Of a DNA stretch of 49,717 nucleotides, positions 39,753-46,493 are shown in pieces (positions within the stretch are counted from its first letter, which is position 1; each line of letters opens with the position of its first letter). The DNA is taken from assembly GCA_016219345.1 (NCBI GenBank), contig JACRNE010000021.1:1-49717 (forward strand), in the 5' to 3' direction. The position numbers and the translations under genes are program-made. This stretch comes from Candidatus Saccharimonadota bacterium. GTDB lineage: Bacteria > Patescibacteriota > Saccharimonadia > Saccharimonadales > 2-12-FULL-41-12. Under the pieces are notes generated by a model. It was given only the letters and a program-made list of their open reading frames with translations. It was not told the origin of the DNA and did no database searches.

Positions 39753-40821
39753 GTTTTTTCTCGAACTCCTTCATGAATTTTATAAGTGCTTCTACACCGG
39801 CTTCTGGCATCGCATTATATATGCTGGCTCTCATCCCGCCGACGCTTCTGTGTCCTTCCAGATTTTTAAGACCGTTCTTAGCGGCTTCCTCGACGAAAGT
39901 TTTATCCAGCTCAGGCTTAGCCAGGGTAAAAACAACATTCATTATTGATCTAAATTCAGGCTCAACAGGATTACTATAAAAGCTTGAGCTGTCTATCGCA
40001 TCATAAAGTTTCTTGGCTTTTTTAAGATTGATTTTATGTACGGCTTCTACCCCGCCTATTTCTTTAAGCCTTTTAAAAACAAGACCAGCCAAATACCAAC
40101 TATAGGTTGGTGGAGTGTTTAGCATTGAGCCAGATTCGGCCTTGTCCTGCCAGTGCCAAATAGTAGGTGTGTCTGCACGAGCATGCCCTAAAAGATCTTC
40201 TCTAACAATTACAATTGTGATTCCTGCCGGCCCGATATTTTTCTGTGCTCCAGCATATAAAACTCCATATTTACTTACGTCAATTGGTTGGCTTAAAATC
40301 ATAGAGCTGATATCTCCAGCAACAGGAACATTTCCTATCTCGGGCACTTCGTTAAATGCCACGCCGTGGATAGTCTCGTTTGGAGTTATGTGAATATAGG
40401 CTGAATCTTCAGATAAATCCCAATCTTCAATATTAGGTACGTGTGTATGGGCATCAGTTTTTATGGCGATGTTCGGATTTTCTAGATATTTGCTAGCTTC
40501 CTGGTGGGCTTTTTTGCTCCACATGCCAGTGATTGCATAGTCGGCTCTATCGGATTTTTTAGATATGTTTAGTGGTATAGCTGCGAATTGTCCCGTGGCA
40601 CCGCCCTGCAGGAACAATATTTTGTAATTAAGAGGAATTGACATTAGCTCGCGTAAATCCGCTTCAGCTTCGGCTGCAATACTAATGAACTCTGGGCTGC
40701 GATGGCTCATCTCCATCACACTCATTCCGTGTCCTTGCCAATCTAGCATCTCATCACTAGCTTGTTTTAGTACCTCTTCAGGCAAGGTTGCAGGACCAGC
40801 GCTAAAATTATAAATTCGCAT
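39745..40821 (-). CDS. serC: Phosphoserine aminotransferase
   Basis: PLP enzyme turning 3-phosphohydroxypyruvate into phosphoserine; also used in pyridoxal synthesis in some bacteria. The 358 aa read YNFSAGPATLPEEVL, MEMSHRSPEF, FLQGGATGQFAAIPLN, VAGDISSMILSQPIDVSKYG, the PLP-lysine site YAGAQKNIGPAG, LNTPPTYSWYLAG and VGGMRASIYNAMPEAGVEAL. It precedes serA, and together with the HAD phosphatase at 35406 it makes the serine route plausible. Confidence 0.97.
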   Translation of the reverse strand: MRIYNFSAGPATLPEEVLKQASDEMLDWQGHGMSVMEMSHRSPEFISIAAEAEADLRELMSIPLNYKILFLQGGATGQFAAIPLNISKKSDRADYAITGMWSKKAHQEASKYLENPNIAIKTDAHTHVPNIEDWDLSEDSAYIHITPNETIHGVAFNEVPEIGNVPVAGDISSMILSQPIDVSKYGVLYAGAQKNIGPAGITIVIVREDLLGHARADTPTIWHWQDKAESGSMLNTPPTYSWYLAGLVFKRLKEIGGVEAVHKINLKKAKKLYDAIDSSSFYSNPVEPEFRSIMNVVFTLAKPELDKTFVEEAAKNGLKNLEGHRSVGGMRASIYNAMPEAGVEALIKFMKEFEKKHG

Positions 40822-40904
40822 GTATTTTTGCTTTTTCTCCGAGTATTACAATTCATTATACAAACTTTGGGAGTATAATGAAAAATGATAATCGAGGGGC
40901 GAAA

Positions 40905-41633
40905 ATGGCTAAAGAATATGACTTTTCCAGACTAAGGGCGCTATTTATCAACTGTACTTTAAAGAAATCTCCCGATAAAAGTAATACACAACTACTGGCC
41001 GATATCTCGATAAATATTATGAAAAAGCATGGCGTTGAAGTGGACGTGATCAGGGCGATTGATCATGATATTGCCACGGGTGTTTATCCTGATATGACCA
41101 AGCAGGGTTGGAAAATTGATGAGTGGCCAGAGATTTATGAGAATAAAGTTAAGGCAGCAGATATTCTAGTTTTGTGTGGTCCAATTTGGCTGGGCGATAA
41201 CAGCTCAGTGATGAAACAGATTATAGAGCGACTTTATGCCAACTCGCATCTTCTTAATAAGGACGGTCAATATGCAGATTATGGTAAAGTTGGCGGCTGT
41301 TTAATCACTGGCAATGAAGATGGTATCAAGCATTGCGCAATGAATGTACTTTATAGCCTGCAGCACTTAGGTTATACGATTCCTCCGCAAGCTGACGCTG
41401 GCTGGATTGGTGAGGCTGGTCCTGGCCCAAGCTACGGAGATAAGCTAGATGATGGCACAATTGCAGGATTTGATAATGACTTCACAAACCGCAACACTAC
41501 TTTCATGACCTGGAATTTACTACACATAGCAAAAATCTTAAAAGACAATGGTGGCATTCCTGCCTACGGTAACCAACGCAGCAAATGGGACGCTGGCTCA
41601 CGCTTTGACTTCGAAAATCCAGAATACAGATAA
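40905..41633 (+). CDS. NADPH-dependent FMN reductase/flavodoxin-family protein
   Basis: The start is ATG 40905 with AGGGG upstream; an in-frame upstream ATG (40878) overlaps a TATAAT box. The 242 aa open with RALFINCTLKKSPDKSNTQ, the phosphate loop of the FMN-binding fold. ADILVLCGPIWLGDNSSVMK and GGCLITGNEDGIKHCAMNVL line the flavin site in relatives. A long insertion with GWIGEAGPGPSYGDKLDDG follows. Probably an FMN-dependent oxidoreductase in the cytosol; the substrate is unknown. Confidence 0.86.
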   Translation: MAKEYDFSRLRALFINCTLKKSPDKSNTQLLADISINIMKKHGVEVDVIRAIDHDIATGVYPDMTKQGWKIDEWPEIYENKVKAADILVLCGPIWLGDNSSVMKQIIERLYANSHLLNKDGQYADYGKVGGCLITGNEDGIKHCAMNVLYSLQHLGYTIPPQADAGWIGEAGPGPSYGDKLDDGTIAGFDNDFTNRNTTFMTWNLLHIAKILKDNGGIPAYGNQRSKWDAGSRFDFENPEYR

Positions 41634-41683
41634 GTTACGGATTGAGCGGGATAAATGTGCTTGTGCTTTGATATAATATGCAT

Positions 41684-42427
41684 ATGCGGACGGTTTCTAG
41701 GGGTACATATTTACTATCGGATCAAGATTTAATACTGACTGATCAGGAAGTGCCTTCATATATTTTGAAGGTTCGTGACCTTCCTATTGAGGAAAAACCA
41801 AGGGAAAAGCTGCTTGCTAATGGACCTGAGAATCTTTCGGTAAGTGAGTTAATGGCGGTTCTCTTAGGGGTGGGTACCAAAAAAGAAGAAGTCATGACAA
41901 TGGCTCAAAGAATTTTAAAAGAATATGGCGAAAAAGCTATAGTCCACCAGACGGATCCGAGTATTTTGTCTGAGTCTTTAGATATTCCAATAGCAAAGGC
42001 CTGCCAGATTGTAGCCAGCTTTGAGCTAGGGCGTAGATTTTACGCTCAAGATGGTGGCAAGGCGGTGTTTGTACGCAATGCATCCCAAGCATTCGAATAC
42101 CTAAAAGATATGGCTGGTAATAAAAAAGAACATTTTAAAGGACTTTATCTCAACAGCAGATACAAAGTAGTCCATGAGGAGTTAATTTCAGTCGGTAGTC
42201 TGACGGCTAACATAGTTCATCCTAGAGAAGTCTTTCAGCCTGCTATTGAGCATGGGGCGGTTGCTGTCGTTGTTGCCCATAATCATCCTTCAGGAAATCT
42301 AGAGCCAACCGAAGCAGATCTAGAAGTCACTTCGCAATTATCTGCTGCGGGTAAAATACTGGGTATTGAGCTTCTAGACCATCTGGTTATCGCAGGCGAA
42401 AACTTTAAAAGTATAAAAGAGGTATAG
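41684..42427 (+). CDS. radC: RadC/JAB-domain protein
   Basis: 247 aa from ATG 41684, which lies 6 nt after an extended -10 TGaTATAAT, so transcription would start at the start codon. N-terminal helical UPF0758 domain (KPREKLLANGPENLSVSELM, AVLLGVGTK, ILKEYGEKA) followed by a JAB/MPN metallo-domain: EVFQPAIEHGAVAVVVAHNH, then PSGNLEPTEAD with the HxH...S...D zinc motif, LLDHLVIAGENF. The molecular role of RadC is not firmly known. The next small gene starts 3 bp later. Confidence 0.94.
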   Translation: MRTVSRGTYLLSDQDLILTDQEVPSYILKVRDLPIEEKPREKLLANGPENLSVSELMAVLLGVGTKKEEVMTMAQRILKEYGEKAIVHQTDPSILSESLDIPIAKACQIVASFELGRRFYAQDGGKAVFVRNASQAFEYLKDMAGNKKEHFKGLYLNSRYKVVHEELISVGSLTANIVHPREVFQPAIEHGAVAVVVAHNHPSGNLEPTEADLEVTSQLSAAGKILGIELLDHLVIAGENFKSIKEV

Positions 42428-42430
42428 TAA

Positions 42431-42706
42431 ATGAATAATTCATACACACTAGACGCCAATAATTTAATTTTCAGTCATGGATTGGGATTAAGTACCAGTG
42501 TTGTTAAGGATATTGAGGATATTTCTAGAGATAAACTGAGGGTTTGCCTGCGCTCTGGAGATTATTTCGCAATGTTGGCAACTATACTGGATGAAATAAG
42601 TGTGGCTGTAGAAAAATCTGATGTGGCTGAAGCCCGCAAGCTTCAAAAATTAGTAGAGGATTTACTCTACCTACAGCGTGAATATAAGATCGTCCAAAAA
42701 GACTAA
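42431..42706 (+). CDS. Small 91-aa orphan downstream of radC
   Basis: No family recognised. Helical: GLGLSTSVVKDIEDISRDKL, YFAMLATILDEISVAVEKSD and ARKLQKLVEDLLYLQREYK, which could form a coiled coil. The 3-bp distance from radC implies co-transcription. Its stop TAA overlaps the stop TAG of the lipoprotein gene on the other strand (CTAA). Confidence 0.7.
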   Translation: MNNSYTLDANNLIFSHGLGLSTSVVKDIEDISRDKLRVCLRSGDYFAMLATILDEISVAVEKSDVAEARKLQKLVEDLLYLQREYKIVQKD

Positions 42707-43347
42707 CCAGTAGCCTGTCCACGTGTGGCCTGTGTGAAGTGGAGGTTTATATCGTTGATTACTCTCTCCGCGGCTCCTACGGGTCTTAGGTCTTGGGAGG
42801 GATCATCAAGGTTTGGGTTCAGCATATGTCCTTTGCAACGATTAGCTGTTATGAAAGACGTGAGTTCGTTTTCTTCATCCGATGTATCAAATCGCTCAGA
42901 GCTCGCTATTAGTCCGCCTCTCGCGCAAACGCCTGAGTCATCTTCTGCCGGCTCTATTCTTATTTCATTTGCACGTCTGTCGGAGTTATCTTTTTTTATG
43001 ACTATGCTTTCTACCTCACCATTTTCTATTTTCCGGGTGCTTGCTCCACTGATCAGAGATATATTCACTTCGTATCCGTTAGCTTTGGATATAGATAGAT
43101 TTTTTGATTTTCCCATTTTATATATAAAACCATCGTCTGGATTTGCTTCTATAAATTTTACTGCCCTTCTGCCAATACTTGCCATGGCTGGGCTAAAAGT
43201 CTTTTCTAACTCTTTTACATTTTTCTGAGTGTTGACTTCGATTTTCTTTGCTTTATCTAACTCTGAGGCACCGCATCCCGCACCGAATGGAGTAGCAAGG
43301 ATTAAGCCGCAAGCTACTAAACTCCTCATCTCCGGTGTTTTAAGCAT
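42703..43347 (-). CDS. Putative lipoprotein of 214 aa
   Basis: The start is taken at ATG 43347 (MLKTPEMRSLVACGLILATP), with TACAAT 8 nt upstream. The N-terminus is a signal peptide ending in FGAGC, a lipobox-like site, so Cys would be lipidated. The mature part begins with a helix (LDKAKKIEVNTQKNVKELEK) and continues with mixed, Asp-rich sequence (IVIKKDNSDRRANEIRIEPA). No domain recognised. Likely anchored outside the membrane. Confidence 0.72.
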   Translation of the reverse strand: MLKTPEMRSLVACGLILATPFGAGCGASELDKAKKIEVNTQKNVKELEKTFSPAMASIGRRAVKFIEANPDDGFIYKMGKSKNLSISKANGYEVNISLISGASTRKIENGEVESIVIKKDNSDRRANEIRIEPAEDDSGVCARGGLIASSERFDTSDEENELTSFITANRCKGHMLNPNLDDPSQDLRPVGAAERVINDINLHFTQATRGQATG

Positions 43348-43396
43348 AATTCTAAATTGTACGCTTGAGAGTAAAACAAGCAAGCATAAGCAAAGA

Positions 43397-43487
43397 TGGC
43401 GGAGAGGACAGGATTCGAACCTGCGAGAGCCTTGCGACTCAACACACTTTCCAGGCGTGCGCCTTAAACCAACTCGGCCACCTCTCC
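43397..43487 (-). tRNA. tRNA-Ser (anticodon GGA)
   Basis: 91 nt with encoded CCA. Acceptor GGAGAGG/CCTCTCC. The anticodon stem CACGC/GTGTG (one wobble pair) has loop CTGGAAA, giving GGA for UCC/UCU. The long variable arm and the T arm GCAGGTTCGAATCCTGT confirm a class II serine tRNA. Confidence 0.95.
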
Positions 43488-43573
43488 TAATTTTGTGATT
43501 GTAGGCATGACAATTTTACCACAAAAACACCTTGCAGCTGACTTCTGTAAAAAGGTAAACTATAAAATAATAT

Positions 43574-44440
43574 ATGTCAGTTATAAAGCTTCAAGATGTT
43601 AGTAAATTATATGGATTTGGCGATGCCACTACTGTCGCGCTTGAGGACGTTGAGCTGGAGATCGAGAAAGGTGAATTTGTGGCGATTATGGGTCCAAGTG
43701 GATCAGGTAAGTCTACTCTGCTAAATATCATTGGACTTTTAGATAGGCCAACAGCCGGGCTGTACCAGCTTGATGGTCGTTCGGTTGAGAAGCTCAGGCC
43801 AAATGCGCGAGCGAAAGCTCGGCGTGACAAAATTGGTTTTGTTTTTCAGTCGTTTAGCTTACTGCCAAAATTGAAAGTTATTGATAACGTTGCTCTTCCC
43901 TTGGCCTACAAAGGTAGATTGCTAGGCAGAAGGTTAAAAATGGCGCACAACATGCTAGAAAGAGTTGGCCTGGCTGACCGTGCATTTTATTTGCCCAGCC
44001 AGCTTAGTGGTGGTCAGGTGCAGCGGGTAGCTATAGCCAGAGCGCTTATAAATGATCCAAGTATAATTATTGCGGATGAGCCCACTGGTAATTTAGACAG
44101 TTCCTCTTCCCGCCTGGTCATGGAACTTCTAAAGGAAATTCATGAAATGGGAAATACAGTTTTAATGGTTACTCACAACCCAGAACTTACGCGTTATGCC
44201 AGCAGAGTTTTATATATGTATGACGGAAGCATCGAGCGTGATATTCAAAAGCGGATTGGCAACATCGCTCGCAAGCCTAAAGAGCCTGAATTTTTCGCTC
44301 CAGATGGATCCGAAGAAGACACCCTACAAAGCGTCGCCGCCACCATGACTTTGAGCGAAGAAAAGGAGGCTGCTAAAAAAACCAAGCCAAAGAAGCAGCG
44401 AAAAACAAAACGTACTCCCAAGAAAAGGGTTAAAAAGTAA
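43574..44440 (+). CDS. ABC transporter ATPase, MacB/LolD type, with basic tail
   Basis: 288 aa. Residues 1-225 are a standard ATPase: Walker A MGPSGSGKSTLLN, Q loop FVFQSFSLLPKL, signature LSGGQVQRVAIARAL, Walker B IIIADEPTGNLDS and switch His MVTHNPE. An uncommon Lys/Arg-rich tail of about 60 residues follows (ending KKTKPKKQRKTKRTPKKR). A TAAAAT box lies 5 nt before the ATG, so the mRNA is probably leaderless. The stop overlaps the permease start by 1 bp, forming an exporter operon. Confidence 0.94.
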   Translation: MSVIKLQDVSKLYGFGDATTVALEDVELEIEKGEFVAIMGPSGSGKSTLLNIIGLLDRPTAGLYQLDGRSVEKLRPNARAKARRDKIGFVFQSFSLLPKLKVIDNVALPLAYKGRLLGRRLKMAHNMLERVGLADRAFYLPSQLSGGQVQRVAIARALINDPSIIIADEPTGNLDSSSSRLVMELLKEIHEMGNTVLMVTHNPELTRYASRVLYMYDGSIERDIQKRIGNIARKPKEPEFFAPDGSEEDTLQSVAATMTLSEEKEAAKKTKPKKQRKTKRTPKKRVKK

Positions 44441-45672
44441 TGTTGTTTGATAATTTCAACATGGCCTTAAGTTCGATTAGGTCTAGCCGCCTCAGAAGTT
44501 TCCTGACATTGCTAGGAGTCATCATAGGTGTTGTTAGCGTTATAACTAGTGTTAGTCTAGGCGAGGGTGTAAAAAGACAGATTAGCGATGAGACAAATAA
44601 ATTTGGTAGCGATGTCCTAACGGTACGGCCAGGAAAAGCGCTGAATAAAGATCAAAAAGGCTTGGTCGTAGGTATAAATGTGTTTGGGCAAGCATCTACG
44701 ACGGCAGCTCTCACCGAGAGCGACCTGGGCGTTGCCGAGAAAACAAATAATGTAGAAGTTATAGCTCCTCTCAATCTGGTTACGGGCTTGCCAAAATATA
44801 ATGATCGCAGTTTTAACGATGCGGTGATCATCGGTACGTCAACCGGATTTCCCAAGATTTTATCTCAGGATATTGAGTTTGGAAGATTTTTCGATTCTAC
44901 AGAATCCGAAAAAAAGGTAGCAGTTATTGGTGCGGGTGTGGCAGAACAGCTCTTTGGCGAGAACGTCCCGCTTAGTAAATCTTTTAATTTGCGTGGTCAT
45001 GAGTTTATTGTTTATGGCGTGTTTGAGCGGTTCAAAAATGCTTCAATATCACAAGGAATTGACTTTAATAATGCTATATTCATCCCATACTCTACCGCTA
45101 AAAGTATAAGTGGAGGAACAGCCCAATTTTATGAGTTGTTAGTTAAGGCTGACAGTCCTAATAATATTGATAAAGTTTCAGCGGACCTGGAGAAACGTAT
45201 AGCCAATAATCGCGCCGGACAGGAAGATTTTACGATCTTACGAGCTAACGACACACAAACGTTAACAAGCACAGTTATTGACCTTATTACATTAATGGTT
45301 GGAGGAATTGCAATAATTTCTATGTTGGTTGGTGGTATCGGTATCATGAACATAATGCTAGTGTCCGTTACTGAAAGAACTCGTGAAATTGGCTTGCGTA
45401 AAGCAATAGGGGCTACGAATGGGCAGATAATGTCTCAATTTCTGATTGAAGCTACCGTGCTAAGTATATGGGGTGCGGGAATTGGTGTGATAATCTCTGG
45501 ACTTTTGAATCTTGGCATCAGAATATTTACAAACCTACAGCCAGTAATTCAGTGGGAGGTGGTGGTCTTTGCCTGCGGAGTTTCTATAATTATTGGCATA
45601 ATCTTTGGCCTCGCTCCTGCTGTTAAGGCAGCCAGAAAAGACCCAATAGACGCCTTGCGTTCAGGTCTTTAG
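44440..45672 (+). CDS. MacB/FtsX-type ABC transporter permease
   Basis: 410 aa. One N-terminal membrane helix (SFLTLLGVIIGVVSVITSVS), a large extracytoplasmic MacB-type domain (about 45-270), then three C-terminal helices in the FtsX region (LIVGG...; GGIGIMNIMLVSVTERTREI, GLRKAIGATNGQIMSQFLIE) ending with APAVKAARKDPIDALRSGL. Such systems move lipoproteins, peptides or antibiotics by mechanotransmission. No periplasmic adaptor is adjacent, in line with a single-membrane cell. Partner ATPase directly upstream. Confidence 0.94.
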   Translation: MLFDNFNMALSSIRSSRLRSFLTLLGVIIGVVSVITSVSLGEGVKRQISDETNKFGSDVLTVRPGKALNKDQKGLVVGINVFGQASTTAALTESDLGVAEKTNNVEVIAPLNLVTGLPKYNDRSFNDAVIIGTSTGFPKILSQDIEFGRFFDSTESEKKVAVIGAGVAEQLFGENVPLSKSFNLRGHEFIVYGVFERFKNASISQGIDFNNAIFIPYSTAKSISGGTAQFYELLVKADSPNNIDKVSADLEKRIANNRAGQEDFTILRANDTQTLTSTVIDLITLMVGGIAIISMLVGGIGIMNIMLVSVTERTREIGLRKAIGATNGQIMSQFLIEATVLSIWGAGIGVIISGLLNLGIRIFTNLQPVIQWEVVVFACGVSIIIGIIFGLAPAVKAARKDPIDALRSGL

Positions 45673-46331
45673 GCAAAAGCAACTCTAGTTAGATCGGGAG
45701 CGACTCTTTCCCACCTAACTTCTGGATGTTCTTTAACTAAATCCTCAATTTCAATTGCTGGATGTTCGGCCGTTGTACTTTGTGCGAGATTGTATCCCGG
45801 TCCTGTAATCTCTATGGGGTCATTGGGTTCAGCGGTTGTGTAGTTATATAGAGCTCTTAGTGTCGCATCATCTCCGTATCTTTCGGCTATTAAGGCTGCT
45901 ATTCCAGCTGCATCATCTGGCGTAAGTACATTTCCGCGCTTACTTAGTCTTATACCGAAATATCCACGCATCTTACCCGGAATCTCGTCCAAATGCATTT
46001 TTTCCACCATTTTTCTTTCCTCTCTATCCCTCGGTAGAGGATCAATCAGTCTAGGACCTTCCACATAGGCTAGAGTTACGTTTACCCTTGTTTGGTCGGT
46101 ATCACAGTGAAAACCAAAGGTTCTTTCTATCTCATCAGCTAGGCCTCTTGCGTTCGGGCCTGTTAATTCCGGATGGGCCTTGGCATCGAATGCAATCACA
46201 AATGAATCAGTTCGCTCAACACTTTGGTCATAAACTGGGTCAGGTAATACCCTGATTTGAGCATCAAAAATAGCTTGCTCTGATAGAGCAGTAAGGAGCT
46301 CGGGCGTTTTTAGTTCTTCGAGGGATGACAT
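45669..46331 (-). CDS. Orphan 220-aa protein
   Basis: No family recognised. Acidic soluble protein: RTDSFVIAFDAKAHPELTGP, ARGLADEIERTFGFHCDTDQ, TRVNVTLAYVEGPRLIDPLP, GYFGIRLSKRGNVLTPDDAA. The last part is rich in Glu and Pro. An A/T-rich -10-like sequence touches the ATG, so it may be leaderless. The stop shares TTAG with that of the permease gene. The 160 bp upstream, up to the RND gene, hold nothing I can name. Confidence 0.7.
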   Translation of the reverse strand: MSSLEELKTPELLTALSEQAIFDAQIRVLPDPVYDQSVERTDSFVIAFDAKAHPELTGPNARGLADEIERTFGFHCDTDQTRVNVTLAYVEGPRLIDPLPRDREERKMVEKMHLDEIPGKMRGYFGIRLSKRGNVLTPDDAAGIAALIAERYGDDATLRALYNYTTAEPNDPIEITGPGYNLAQSTTAEHPAIEIEDLVKEHPEVRWERVAPDLTRVAFA

Positions 46332-46493
46332 TTTTATAGTAGGTTTATTGTTAATTTTATTTGAGTACTAACACTAATACGATAACTCCGTAAAAAAAGT
46401 ACTTCAACAGTTTGTTTGAGTTTTTTGCAAATTCTAAGAATAATCTTAAATCACAGTGTTAAAAACGTTGTAATATACCACTTATGGTAATAA

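Noticed and set aside
43384-43573. Frame spanning the tRNA-Ser on the plus strand
   Set aside because: It is the antisense of the tRNA.
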